NCBI GenBank assembly: GCA_037178675.1
Contig: JAYMGJ010000429.1
Coordinates: 1-23,881, forward strand
Direction of reading: 5' to 3'
Length of the DNA: 23,881 nucleotides
Source of the DNA: Scleroderma bovista
Lineage: Eukaryota > Basidiomycota > Agaricomycetes > Boletales > Sclerodermataceae
Positions 1 through 10,027 of the stretch are shown piece by piece. Each line of letters begins with the position of its first letter. Positions within the stretch are counted from its first letter, which is position 1. Under the pieces are notes generated by a model. That model did no database searches. It had not been told where the DNA came from and worked only from the letters and a program-made list of their open reading frames with translations. A program made the position numbers and the translations under genes.

Positions 1-1
1 T

Positions 2-914
2 GCCATCAAAGCACAGTTCATGCGCAAATGGGAGTGCAGAGACCTTGGAGAACCTAAGGAGTTCCTCTGAATGCGAATCGCTTGCAAGGGTCGCGCTATC
101 CACTTGGACCAATGCGCGTACCTACAAAAGGTCATCGAACGCTGCGGCATGCTCAATGCAAAGTCCGCAAGCACCCCCACTGCCGGCTGGCTACTATGCC
201 GCCAAAAATACAGAGCCTGTTGATGTGGAACTCTGCTCCCGTTTCCAGACGGTTATTGGGTCCCTTCTGTACCTTATGTTAGGCACTAGGCCCGACATTG
301 CCTTTGCAGTCACCCATCTCTCGCGCCATGCCGCGAACCCATCCCAGGACCACCTGTCCAAAGCGCTTTATATCTGTCGCTACTTGATTGGTACACCTAA
401 CTACTCCCTAGTGTACAATGGTGGATCCGGTGCTGGCCTGATTGCATGCACGGACTCAGATTGGGGATCAGACCCTATCTCTCGCCTCTCGCAGACAGGT
501 TTCTACCTGAAACTTGCAGATGGCTTGATCAGTTGGACTTCTCGTGCGCAGAAGACTATTGCGTACTCGTCCACTGAGGCTGAATACATGGCTTTGAGCG
601 ATTGCGCTCGCCAAGTCACCTGGATTCGGAGTTTACTCGGTGAGCTTGGCTATAAGCTGAAAGCTATCCCGATTTGCGGTGATAATCAGGGGTCCATATT
701 CATGGCATCCAACCCCGTAACGGAGCCTCGCTCCAAGCACATCGACATCCGCTACCATGGAATCCGCGAGTCAGTCGCGAAAGGTAACGTGGAATTATTC
801 TTCATTGATGGTGCTGAGAATCCCGCCGATCTGCTCACCAAGAACCTACCCCACGAGAAATTCGCGAAGTTCAGAGCTCAACTAGGCTTACAATTTCCCT
901 CTGGCAGCATCTAG
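2..914 (+). pseudogene. Ty1/copia pol, C-terminal end (RT tail and RNase H), broken
   Basis: This is the last part of a copia-type polyprotein; RNase H removes the RNA template during reverse transcription. Reading starts in the frame beginning at base 2, where the RT tail is seen (motifs AIKAQFMRKW, then CAYLQKVIERCGM). A TGA at 68-70 interrupts it. A one-base frame change near 172-178 moves reading into the frame that ends with TAG at 912-914. RNase H landmarks are visible there: TDSDWG, SSTEAEYMAL, GDNQGSI and the C-terminal ADLLTK. The upstream gag, protease, integrase and most of RT lie outside the window. An ATG at 45 in the final frame would give out-of-frame residues before about residue 43, so it is not a real start. 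The stop plus the frameshift make this a dead copy. The family call is secure. Confidence 0.9.
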
Positions 915-950
915 CACCTTATTCGCTGAAGTGCTCTACGTGCAGCACAG

Positions 951-960
951 CGAGGGGGAG
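951..960 (+). other. polypurine tract of the copia element
   Basis: The purine-rich run CGAGGGGGAG directly precedes the TGTTG start of the 3' LTR and lies 36 bp after the pol stop. This is the position and composition expected for the plus-strand primer of an LTR retrotransposon. Confidence 0.75.
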
Positions 961-1199
961 TGTTGAAGTTGCACGTGCACCCGGCGTAAACCGTCGACGA
1001 AGTACGCACAAGACTGCGACCCATATTAGTGTAGACTTAGTAATAGTCCTCTTTAGAGTAGATGTTACATGTCACACGTCACGCATCACAGTCACGCGTC
1101 ACACTATTTGTTGTATATAAACAGCGTCCATCGCTTATATAATATAACAGCTCTTAACCAGCTACTGCTATCATCTCTGGTTGTGTACTCCACCCAACA
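961..1199 (+). repeat. 3' LTR of the copia element (239 bp)
   Basis: The LTR starts TGTTG right after the polypurine tract and ends CAACA, giving a perfect 5-bp terminal inverted repeat with the canonical TG...CA ends. It contains a TATA box (TATATAAA, 1114-1121) preceded by repeated TCACGCRTCAC-type motifs at about 1071-1103. The matching 5' LTR is outside the window, so neither LTR divergence nor the target duplication can be checked. hAT-1 begins 14 bp further on. Confidence 0.8.
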
Positions 1200-1225
1200 G
1201 GTGAGTTGGAGTTAGGGAATGGCAC

Positions 1226-1312
1226 GGGTGTACCCATGGGTGTCCACGTGCATACCCGCACCCACACCCGCACTAATACCCACACCCATTCAAAGGGTCT
1301 GGGTGTCCATTC
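1226..1312. repeat. left subterminal repeats of hAT-1
   Basis: A cluster of short degenerate GGGTGTNNN / ACCCACACCC repeats lies just inside the left terminus. It mirrors the cluster at the other end (4621-4737). In hAT transposons such subterminal arrays are usually transposase-binding sites; that role is inferred here. Confidence 0.7.
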
Positions 1313-1406
1313 AAATCATAAAATTTGCCACCCAGTGAAGCACCTGCTCGGGTTGCACCCACGGGTATGTATAGATTTTGACAATGTACACGACACCTTG
1401 AGGTAA

Positions 1407-4400
1407 TTAGTCCAGTAAAACAATGTCCCAGCCGTCCTCCAGCTCCATGTCATCGTCACCTGGAATGTCTGGCATCGCTGCCACTGCCAGGACATCATCA
1501 TCCTTTACTAGGCCTAACTTGCACCACGCGCCTAGACACAATAACGCACGGACGGATTGCGGGGATAGACGTGAGCGAACATGTGATAACAGTAACCGCC
1601 CACGGCTGAATAAACGTTCGACATCAATTGATGTAGCTGCCACGAGGAGGTTGAGATAAATAGTAACCATAAAATCATGTACACATACCAGGAACACTGA
1701 GATAGTCAAGAGCCATTCTTGAGAGACGGGGAAATGTAGCACGCCGCTCATACCACCACATGAGTGCATCAGTAACATGCTCAACGTCTGTATTGAGGTA
1801 GCGATCGAGCTCGGACCGATATTCTGACAACTTGGGAGGTGCCAAAGCCTCAAGTTGATCGAATATGTTGCAGCTCTTTACCTGTTTGACAGGTGAGACC
1901 TCGTTGCTCTCACTATCAGAGCCATCATCTGAACTGGCATAAAAGCGTTCAAATTCTTCGCGTACAAGGGCCTCTGCCTTCTTGATCCAACGATCTAGCC
2001 ACTTGACATTCCGGAAATAAGTAAGCTTGTGCCTAGGATGGAGAACTAGAGTTCTCGTGTGAGACGCCGTCAGTATCACTGGTAGTATGGGTTGACTTAC
2101 CCATGGCGATGCGATACAGGTGAGATTCATCTGTACGACAGTAATAGCGGTTAAGGGTTTTCTTTGCTAGCTCCAAGCCAGCACGGATAGGTGGGGAGTA
2201 CGTTGTGTCCAGTACATAGGTTGTAAATACCTGGTCGATGTGATCCATCGCAGGGATCACCATCGCAAGATTGGGGCTTCCACGCGAGAAGAACAGAGTA
2301 GCGTCTTTCAATATCTGTATGGTTTTGTTTAATCTTGTTTATTATGTATGTCGCCTCAAGGTGTTTGCGTGTACTCACCGTTAAGACTCCTTGCAGCTCC
2401 TTGAGTGTCGCCCACTCCCTGTCACTCAACTCGAACTTCCTCAGTCCAAGATCCCTCCGTTGAGTAATTACATTTATTGGCTCGTGGTGCTCAACAGCAA
2501 ACTCAACCATATCACAGGACGAATTCCATCGGGTGGAAACGTCACGCGGCATCAATCGGACTGCCATCCCCAAGCTTCGAAGTGTTTCCTTCCACGCTGG
2601 CAGGACAATCGTCGTCGAATGGACGATCTTAAATGCGAGACGCCTCAGCTATATGAAGATACGATCAGCAAAAGCATTCCTGTAAGTAGATCTTGAGATC
2701 GACCTTCATCAACGCTAACTTCACTGGTTTAATTGTTTCCAGCAGCTGCTTCCTTTCGTCCGTTGTCAGCACCTCAACCTCATCAACCCATCCATCACTA
2801 TTGTCATCCTGGATTTCACCGTCAGTATATCCAACTTCACTGTGAGTTATTTCTTCTTCTTCAAGCAGTCCATTCACGAGATCGTTGACGTCTTCGTCTT
2901 CTATCAGATTGTCACCTTTTCTTTGCAGACGAGGATCAAACAAGCGCATCAGCGATTTGGCTGTCAGGTTTGTCGTATGGAGAAAGCAGCGGGCTTGTGC
3001 CTCTGCTCCATTAAATTGTATATTGATGTCTTCTAGGTTTCGTATCATCGCATCATTATTCGATGCGTTGTCGCTCATGATACCAAGTATCTGACCTTGG
3101 CGTCAGCGCAAGGTATGTATCGTATACCATTCATTTGACACACCTTTTCTGATATGCCGTTTTCTTCAAGGACTGCTGCAAATGTCTTCGCCAACTCCTC
3201 ACCTGTGTGGGACTACCACAATATTAGGTATGTGGCATATAGTTTTGTTTTGACATGAGCTCACCTTAGGTACCTCGACAACATCTAAAGGAAAACTCAA
3301 CGCTTTCCCTTTGCGCTCGAAATGGACCGCAAATGCCACAAGCGCTCGGTGGTTCGGTGATGTCCAAGCATCGGTGGTAAAGCTCAGCCTTCCCTCGTGT
3401 TCCTAGTGAGTAGTTGTTAATTTATTCCACCCATCCCGCATTGCCGTTTACTGACCCTTAACATCTTTGCTACACGCTGCCTAGTCCGAGCAAATGCAAG
3501 CTTGACGTCACGCGATACTGTGGAGGGCGAAGGTATGTAATAATCTGGCCTCCCCGTTTTCATTAAAGACTTGAATGCTCGGTCATTGACAATGCTGTAT
3601 GGACGCAGGTCCTCTGACACCCAACGCACCAATTTCGGCCCTTCAGATTGTCACATCAATTGCCAATGTCCACTGTGATGTTATCTGCAACTCACCTGGT
3701 CTCAGAGCGAGTGTTTGGCCTATTCGAGTAAGTTGTCTGTGCCTTTTTTCGTTCAAACGCCTGGGTAATTGAGCCGTTTCGAAGGATGCTATGGACAATC
3801 TTTTCTCGTGCTTCTTCAATGTCTTTTGCTCAGTCTGCATTGTGAAGTGCGTCATCACCCCAGCAAGTCTTCACATGCCTGCGCATGTTGCCTGTTGAGC
3901 CCACATCCTTTTTGTCAATGAACCGTCGGATACTAACAGCGCAGCCACGTCCACGGCACTTGAAGACATGTGCACAGCGCCCTTGGTCATAAATAACCTT
4001 GGGCTCCGACTCAAAGAAGGCATAGACAGGTGAGTTCCACTCCCGTTTACGTTCTGGCCAGTTGTTTAATCAGCTCACTAATTATCATTTTGAAATGTGG
4101 GTACACACTTAGCTCATCCAAGGCTGGCATTGCCATCACATTCAACTCCCCAGTATCTGTGTCATTTGCACAAGGGGTTGACTGTTCCTGTCGTGCCATC
4201 TTCTTGCTATGTTCTTGGCTTTCCGTCGTTGTCATGTGTCCGCTTTTTGGATGATGTGGGAGTGCTGCTGTTGGGTGGGTTGGTATCCGCTGTTCCACCT
4301 GTTGGTGCTGATACTCCCTTAGGTTTCTTTGTGCCGTCGTTCCTGTATCTCCTTGCAATGGCCTCCAGCTTCTCCTCCAAAACAATGCGGCCTTCTCAGT

Positions 4401-4451
4401 TGGCTTTGTGGTCCGTTTCGTACTTCTGTCCATGCGTTTTGTTGTGTACAA
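1407..4451 (-). pseudogene. hAT-1 transposase (BED finger, RNase H-like core, C-terminal dimerisation), decayed
   Basis: This is a cut-and-paste transposase that would act on the hAT-1 ends. From the N terminus on the minus strand: a poorly defined basic leader (possible start 4451), a BED-type zinc finger at about 3865-4020 (HVFKCRGRGC followed by RRHVKTC), the TTDAWTS block near 3380, MSDNASNND with RCFLHTTNL near 2960-3065, MPRDVSTRWNS near 2530, IAMVLHPRHK across an intron, and the C-terminal hAT block (LDYLSVP spliced to ATSIDVERLFS), with stop TAA at 1407-1409. Several introns have clear GT-AG ends, for example one joining codons around 1630-1690. Two lesions are visible: an in-frame TGA at 3830-3832 just after the BED finger, and an extra base near 3629-3630 that breaks the frame before VRWVSEDLRP. 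The family is certain; exact N-terminal exon limits are not. Confidence 0.85.
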
Positions 4452-4587
4452 GTCTGCGTGCGAGTTTTTTCAAGGCTTTATATTTTTTTAACGTAGTATG
4501 GAGACTATTCCAAACTAGTATATAGTGCCATCTGCGTGCGAGTTTTTTCAAGGCTTTATATTTTTTGCTGTAGTATGGAGACTATGT
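4452..4587 (-). repeat. duplicated 79-bp promoter-proximal segment with two TATA boxes
   Basis: A unit beginning TCTGCGTGCGAG at 4452 is repeated from 4531, nearly identical for the first ~35 bp and again over TAGTATGGAGACTAT. Read on the minus strand, each unit contains TATAAA (4476-4481 and 4555-4560), upstream of the likely transposase start near 4451. The duplication would give the transposase gene two core promoters in tandem. Confidence 0.6.
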
Positions 4588-4620
4588 CATAGTATCATGA
4601 CAGTAAGTGTCCGAACTCTG

Positions 4621-4737
4621 GTTGTCCCTGGGTGTGGATCTGGGTGCGGGTAAGTGCATGGGTGTCAAATTTCTGACCCACACCCACACCCAAGTGGCTC
4701 TCACACCCAGGACCCGGCCGGGTACACCCGGACCTGT
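4621..4737. repeat. right subterminal repeats of hAT-1
   Basis: Repeated GGGTGTGGAT, GGGTGCGGGT and CACACCC motifs occupy the last ~120 bp inside the right terminus, matching the array at the left end. Confidence 0.7.
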
Positions 4738-4795
4738 GCTATTGCCTAGTTGGAGTAGCAGTTCCTCTACATATATAGGTATAGAGTTTAAAAGT

Positions 4796-4975
4796 CCGGT
4801 TCAAAATTTCGCCGAAAACCGGTGACCAGACCGAACCCCAACCATTTTGGACCGAACTGCGGTCTCCGGTCTCCGGGGTTGAGGAGGTACCCGGTTGCAG
4901 TCCATGTGATTTTTTAACATGTGAAAAAACTGACAGAAAACCGGTCGTGACCGGTTTTCGAATGCATTCAGGGTA
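4796..4975. repeat. left subterminal CCGGTT repeats of hAT-2, with a 22-bp palindrome
   Basis: At least six CCGGTT/AACCGG or GGTCTCCGG motifs are scattered through this stretch. It ends in a near-perfect palindrome at 4937-4958 (arms AAAACCGGTC and GACCGGTTTT around GT). The same motif recurs at the right end. These are likely transposase-binding sites, by analogy with other hAT elements. Confidence 0.7.
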
Positions 4976-4992
4976 CATAGATACATGCAAAG

Positions 4993-7900
4993 CTAGTAGT
5001 ATGTCATGACAAGTTCAGATGCACTCAGTTCATGCTCTACCTCGTTCTCATGAATGAGCAACTCCTTGAATTGTTCCAGCTGTAACTCCGACTCGATATC
5101 AATCGATTCAATGGCGGTGGAATTGGTTGTTGCACGATCCTTGACGTTGGAGCGCCAGGCATGCTTCAAGACTTGAAGATGCTTGAACTTGTCAGCCCCC
5201 AACCGTGAACGCCGATCTGTTGCGATTTCACCACCACCTGAGAATAGGCGTTCACATGGAACAGATGTCGCTGGGACAGCGCAGACGTCTTTGGCGATTC
5301 GAGCGAGAGTGGGGTAGATGTCAGCATGCTTCTGTATAAGTTGTACAACAGTTAGCATCAAGCAGGACGTTAATAAAAATGATTGCTTACCGCCCACCAG
5401 TCAACAATATTCGTCTCTTTAGTCACATCTGCTGGCAGATCTCCCAGGTAACGGCGCAGCTCCATGGCCCAAGCCTCAACTCCAGAATTGGCAGACTGCA
5501 TGAGCAACACACGGCGATGGCGATCGAACTCAGACTCCATGGTGCTGCCATCACCCATGATGATAGCGGATGTGTTCGTCGTTGCGTGAGCAGCCTGAGC
5601 GAGGGTGTCGACTGTGTTTGAGCTCCAGTATTCTTCCATCGTCTTTTCAACAACCTTGAGGGCTTCGTCGCACCAGTTCTTGGCATGTAGGTTTCCTGCC
5701 TCTTGTTCGCTTTTCTGTTCTTCCGGGCCACCCCATGCCATCTTGATATATGCAAGCTTGTAGTACGGGTGTAGAACTAGATATACAATAAGCAGAAGTT
5801 AACTCATAAAGGTAAAACGAACATACCAAGCGCGAGAATATAAACAGGCTTCTCATCGAACTTATTATAATACTTGCCAATTTTCATAAGGCCACGATTG
5901 ACTGCATCCTTGTAGAGCACATATCTTGGGGAGTCATGCTTCGCCTCCCAGCCGGTTTGAAGTTCCTCGAATGCAGGAATTGCGCGCCAGAGTGTGGGTT
6001 GAAGCTCATGCGAGAAGTATTGTTGGATATTGTTGGCGTCTGCGATAATTGCACAAATGTCATTGACATGTTCCAAATCGACAGCCTTGAAGGCAAAGGC
6101 AGTCCATGGGATTTTCTTGGTGCCTAGTCCAGGGCGTCGAATGGTTGTGATTGGCCCAAAGAGTTCGTCGGCAGAGCTAATGAAGAGATTAATCGGTTGG
6201 CGAAGGCGATAAGCATGTCCGAGCATGCCATCCGCAGTGCCCCAATGGACGTTGCTATGGAGAGGAATGCTGAGTGGCACTGCAATGCCACACTCAGTCT
6301 GCAGGCGTTCGAAATATGCAATGCATTGACCTGATGCCTGAATCTTGATGGCGAGTGTTCGAATGGTAGAGACAACATCAAGGGAGTCATGAAGAATGCG
6401 ATTCCTGGGAAGGCTTGGGTCGAATTCCCAGATTGCTGAAGCTGTCTCCACAGACCCGATGTGTGTGACAACAGACATGAAATCGGTTATTGCGAGGTTG
6501 ACGACATGAGCCAGACATGGAAGGCGCTGCGTGTTGCTATTGAAGGAGTAAATGTGTTTACGACAGAGAATGTTCTCAACAGCATCACATGCGGTGTCGT
6601 TGTTGCTGGTATTGTCGGCAGTGATGCAGAAAAGCTGGTGAGGATTGTCAAAGTGATGTTCAAATGGAGAGAATGATGTACATACCTTGGTTGAGTGATC
6701 TGCTACAATTCCAGCATGCTCACATAGACTAACAAAATAGCGGCCAAGATTGGCACCGGTGTGAGACCCTGATAGGGCGCGAAATGCAATGACTTCAGAG
6801 ACAAGCGACCAGCTTGTTGGGCTCTTCGCATGCAATTCGATCCAGTGAGCAGTAATACCCATAAAGGACGCCTTCGTCTGGTCAACAGACCAAAGATCTG
6901 TTGTTGTTGAGATGCGACCAGAATTTTTATCCTTGGATTATATCGATCAAATCAATCTACAGACCATCGGAGAGAGTGAACAAACTTACTTGAATCCTAT
7001 GCTTGAGCTTTTGGAGAAAATCAACAAAGGAGTTGTGGATGAAGGTTGAGATGTCGTGGCTGGTGGGAATGTCAGCCTTGTTGGCGTTTGGACGCATTGC
7101 AACTAGGCAATTTCTAAATGCCAGCTTGTTAGCCACCGCCAGACTCTAAGTACCAAACACATAAGTCCCAAACCCAGTCCTTCAGGTGCTGCAACTTGCA
7201 ACTTACCTGGTTGTCGCAAACAACGAACTCAGCAACTGTCCTCATCACATCATCCCTTGAGAACTCCTGTCGCTTTTGTCCACGTTGAAGCATCTCGTTG
7301 ATACCTGGCTGTGAGTTTCTCTTCTTGGCGTCTTGTTTCGCTTTCAACAATTCTTGTGGCAGTGCGTGATGGTGCTCAGAAACTCCCCTTTCAGCACATT
7401 GAGTCTTATACAGCTCGTAATGACCCCGGATGTGCTGACGACACGAGGAGTTACTACCGATATAGAAGGCCTTGCGCTTCCCATGCTTCGCCAGGAGCTG
7501 TTCATTTTGCCTGTGTCATCACAAGTAAGTCGACTACTCCTTGAATAGTGATTGGTTGCACGACTTACCTACACTCATTGCACCACCGTCCCTTCAGTGT
7601 TTGAACTATGCCTGTCTCCTTGTGGCTGAACTTTACTTCGCAGCGATCGGAGAAGATCGTAAGTACATCTAGAGCTCTCTGTTTTCGTGATTGAAGCTTA
7701 TTAGGAATTGTTGCCTGGCTGTGGTGTCAATACACTGCCATTTCATTGACAGGCGTACTTACATCTTCGTCATCTGTTTCATCATCCATGGGGGCATCTC
7801 CACCTGTGTACAAAGACACCTCAACCTCCTCAATGATTTCCAGATCCTCGATCTCAACTTCCTCGGTGTCTGGTGAAGAGCGACGTGCACGCTTGGTTTG

Positions 7901-8116
7901 TCGCTGCTTGCCATCTGACCTTTTGTTGGTGCATGTACGCTGTTCACTTGAATTGCTGTCTGATTGTGTCTCATCTTCAACAGGTGACCGAGTTCGCTTC
8001 CCTTTCGACTTCAAGACCTTCGGATTCTTGGGTTCTCGTGGACGAGTCCCTCTGTTGAGCGGCAGTGCAACAACCTTTGCTGTTGGGCGTCGCACACGAT
8101 CCGATTGGCGAGGCAT
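4993..8116 (-). CDS. hAT-2 transposase, 8 exons, 893 aa, intact
   Basis: This hAT-family transposase would excise and reinsert hAT-2 as a nuclear dimer. Exons deduced on the minus strand: 8116-7763, 7678-7569, 7510-7207, 7124-6990, 6931-6686, 6634-5827, 5776-5391 and 5331-4993. All junctions are GT-AG, phases agree, and the total is 2682 nt with no internal stop. Residues 1-118 are basic, then acidic (likely a nuclear localisation segment). A zinc-finger-like unit follows (C151-x2-C154, then C178, H181, H185, C193). The RNase H-like core shows TTDLW (D313), TADNTSNND (D390) and LPCLAHVVNLA. The C-terminal hAT block includes ALVLHP..KLAYIK, YPTLARIA and SVPCERLFS near 802-811. The start was chosen as the first ATG opening the long basic exon; it has no in-frame competitor that improves the model. 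Confidence in identity is high, in exact exon ends moderate to high. Confidence 0.88.
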
Positions 8117-8261
8117 AGCAAATGTATGAGGCTCAAGACTTGAAGGTAACGAGTCAGGAAGAGGAGAGCACAATGGAAGGTGATACATTGGAAATTTTAT
8201 ACTGTTAGCCTCATGTACTACATCATACATGCAACGTTGTCCTTTGAAGTGTCTAATCCTA

Positions 8262-8470
8262 ACGGTTTTAATTGGTTGATGACGGTCCCCATTCAGTCTG
8301 CAACCGGTCGCATGATGGACTGGTTGCAACTGTCTGCAACCACATGCGAGACTGTACACAACCAGTCGCGGGTGGTTTCAGTCCGGTTGCGCTCAAAATG
8401 GTGTTCAAAAAAATGCGGTCCGATCCGGTTGCCTTTTTCGGGAGGCCAAAAAACCGGACCGGACTGGACT
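8262..8470. repeat. right subterminal CCGGTT repeats of hAT-2
   Basis: Repeated CAACCGGTCGC, GTCCGGTTGC, ATCCGGTTGC and ACCGGACCGG motifs fill the final 200 bp inside the right terminus, matching the left array. Confidence 0.7.
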
Positions 8471-8489
8471 TTTAAACTCTATATAGGTA

Positions 8490-8665
8490 TTGCTTCAACA
8501 CCTGTGTCCGTGCAGAGGTAGACCTGTGATCTGCAGCTGGTGGCCGTTTGTTTCTGCATAGCTGTGCCACTGCCCTGACCCGGCGAGCACGACAGGCGAA
8601 CAGAAGCTTACACTTAGTTCATTGGAACACCTGTGGGGATCTAGTCCCAATATACCACTACTCCT
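8490..8665 (+). other. gypsy 5' leader or LTR remnant, not resolved
   Basis: This stretch separates hAT-2 from the first gypsy reading frame. It should hold the end of the gypsy 5' LTR and the primer-binding site. Because no 3' LTR survives in the window, neither can be delimited. No convincing tRNA-complementary 18-mer was recognised by eye. hAT-2 inserted into the sequence just upstream. Confidence 0.4.
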
Positions 8666-9007
8666 ATGTTACCCCGCTACCTAGTCACCATACCTCCCTA
8701 CGAGTACTCCTTTAGTCAGGCAGGTCGCCTGACAGTCACCTACGATACCCATTACCCCCTTCCTCTTACGCCCGCTCAGGAAGCTGCCAGAGAAGCAGAC
8801 TTCAAAAGGGTTGAGCAGACGTACACTGCCTTCCGCCGCTACAACCTCGTTGTCGACACCCTTGCAGACCTCTTCCTCGACAACCCCTGCTACTACGTCG
8901 AGGCCGAACCCACCCTCCCACTCGCACGTCACCGTACGTTTCATACTTCCCACCTCTACCCCGCACGTCCCCGAGGTGCTCCCTACTCCCGTTACCACCC
9001 GTATTAA
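8666..9007 (+). CDS. small ORF upstream of gag (113 aa), same frame as gag
   Basis: This is a proline- and tyrosine-rich reading frame starting at the first ATG after an in-frame TAG at 8642-8644. It ends with TAA at 9005-9007. The gag ATG follows after one codon (GCG) and lies in the same frame. No domain is recognised. It could be a separate leader protein with translation reinitiating at gag, an N-terminal extension of gag cut off by a stop mutation, or a readthrough product. Its arginine- and alanine-rich middle (QEAAREADFKRVEQ) could be helical. Coding status is uncertain. Confidence 0.5.
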   Translation: MLPRYLVTIPPYEYSFSQAGRLTVTYDTHYPLPLTPAQEAAREADFKRVEQTYTAFRRYNLVVDTLADLFLDNPCYYVEAEPTLPLARHRTFHTSHLYPARPRGAPYSRYHPY

Positions 9008-9010
9008 GCG

Positions 9011-10027
9011 ATGGATCAACAGCAGGGTCACCACCAGGATGCCCTCCAGAATATTTTCCTTCAGCTCGCGCAGGGGCAAATCAACCTGCAAAACAGTATC
9101 CAGGCCCTTGCCGATGCACAGCAGGGTCTTGCTCCCGAAGCCCCCGGGGCACCCATGGCGCCGCCTCACGCCCCTAAAAAGATTGTCGCTGAACCTGGGA
9201 ATTACGATGGCTCCCCCCAGGCCTTCGGAGTTTGGTGGAGCAAGATGAAACTGTGGGTCATGATGAACCAGAGGAGCGGCCTCCTCACCAGGAATAGTGA
9301 GATTATGGCAGCCATCCTCTCCAGGTTCGAAGGACCTAAAGCTGGGCGTTGGGCCCAGGTAAAGTTGGACTACTATCTTAGTCCGGGAGTCGAGTACCCG
9401 ACGTGGGATGCACTGCAGGCCGAAATAACTGCCTTTTTCGTGCCTGGCAACAACGCCGACTGGGCTAGGTCCCAGTTACTAAAGTTGCGCCAGGGTCCCC
9501 GTCAGCGAGTCGACGACTTCCTCACGACCTTTGAGTCGCTCAAGATCGAGAGTGGCTGTCCCGACGCCTACGCTAGGGACTTACTCGAAAGAGCAGTACA
9601 GAGGCAGGTCCTCCAGCAGGTGTACCTCCTGGCGAAGGATCGCGCCACTTATGCTGAGCTGGCCACCTCAGTCAGAACCGTCAGAAGAGCTCAGGAGCTC
9701 TTCCTGATTAATACGCAGGGTGGTGCCCGCTATTATCAGCAGGGGAGCGGCTCCTCCTCTTATGGAGTTACGCCGGGCGCTGGCGCCCCAATGGATATCG
9801 GCGCTGCTCAGCAGCAAAACCAGCAACAGAGTAAGGGGCTCCAATGCTACAATTGTCAGGGGTTCGGACACATCACTCGCGAGTGTTCTCAACCGTGTCG
9901 CCCACGTCGAGGGCAACCCCAGCAGACCCGGGCTGTACAGCCCCAACCCGACGACGAACGCGTCAATGCTGTTCGTGGCATGTCCTTCTCTGAAATGAGG
10001 GACTATTTCAAGAATTTAAAAGATTAG
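9011..10027 (+). CDS. gag: Ty3/gypsy Gag (338 aa)
   Basis: This is the structural protein that would form the retrotransposon particle and bind the element RNA. Residues ~1-60 are glutamine-rich. Residues ~75-215 match the retrotransposon gag fold (WWSKMKLWV, FFVPGNNADWARSQLLKLRQ, DDFLTTFESL). A single CCHC zinc knuckle is at residues 279-292 (C279-x2-C282-x4-H287-x4-C292), followed by a basic tail. The ATG at 9011 has a G at +4 and is the first in-frame ATG after the upstream stop. The frame ends with TAG at 10025-10027, inside a -1 frameshift signal leading to pol. No internal lesion was seen. Confidence 0.9.
   Translation: MDQQQGHHQDALQNIFLQLAQGQINLQNSIQALADAQQGLAPEAPGAPMAPPHAPKKIVAEPGNYDGSPQAFGVWWSKMKLWVMMNQRSGLLTRNSEIMAAILSRFEGPKAGRWAQVKLDYYLSPGVEYPTWDALQAEITAFFVPGNNADWARSQLLKLRQGPRQRVDDFLTTFESLKIESGCPDAYARDLLERAVQRQVLQQVYLLAKDRATYAELATSVRTVRRAQELFLINTQGGARYYQQGSGSSSYGVTPGAGAPMDIGAAQQQNQQQSKGLQCYNCQGFGHITRECSQPCRPRRGQPQQTRAVQPQPDDERVNAVRGMSFSEMRDYFKNLKD

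Larger units (their letters stand above)
1213..4748 (-). mobile_element. hAT-1 DNA transposon (3.5 kb)
   Basis: The ends were located from the sequence. The left terminus TAGGGAATGGCAC and the reverse complement of the right terminus, TAGGCAATAGCAC, match at 11 of 13 positions. The bases immediately outside are identical 8-mers, GTTGGAGT, at 1205-1212 and 4749-4756, which is the 8-bp target duplication typical of hAT elements. Both subterminal regions are full of GGGTGYGGGT-type repeats. The transposase is on the minus strand. The element sits next to the copia 3' LTR and 33 bp (terminus to terminus) from hAT-2, a different family. The transposase has two lesions, so this copy is probably non-autonomous, but its ends look mobilisable. 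Confidence 0.92.
4782..8481 (-). mobile_element. hAT-2 DNA transposon (3.7 kb), apparently intact
   Basis: The two ends are perfect inverted repeats over TAGAGTTTAAAAGTCC (left 4782-4797, right ending at 8481). The flanking 8-mers TATAGGTA at 4774-4781 and 8482-8489 are identical, giving a perfect target duplication. The first five bases fit the hAT terminal consensus YARNG. Subterminal regions carry many CCGGTT/AACCGG motifs. The minus-strand transposase can be spliced into one uninterrupted frame. Terminal and subterminal sequences are unlike those of hAT-1, so this is a separate family. Perfect ends, perfect duplication and an open transposase suggest a recent insertion. Confidence 0.94.

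Noticed and set aside
45..175. N-terminal ~43 residues of the long frame opening at 45
   Set aside because: The copia-like residues at this position are in another frame (from base 2); the 45 frame only becomes meaningful after about 175.
1206..1406. Histidine/threonine-rich plus-strand frame
   Set aside because: It is translation of the ACCCACACCC subterminal repeats of hAT-1.
7746..8129. 127-codon plus-strand frame, serine-rich
   Set aside because: It is antisense to exon 1 of the hAT-2 transposase; the serine runs mirror the acidic and basic codons of that exon.
8681..9169. 162-codon minus-strand frame opposite the gypsy ORF and gag start
   Set aside because: It is a shadow of the two plus-strand frames and has no recognisable domain.
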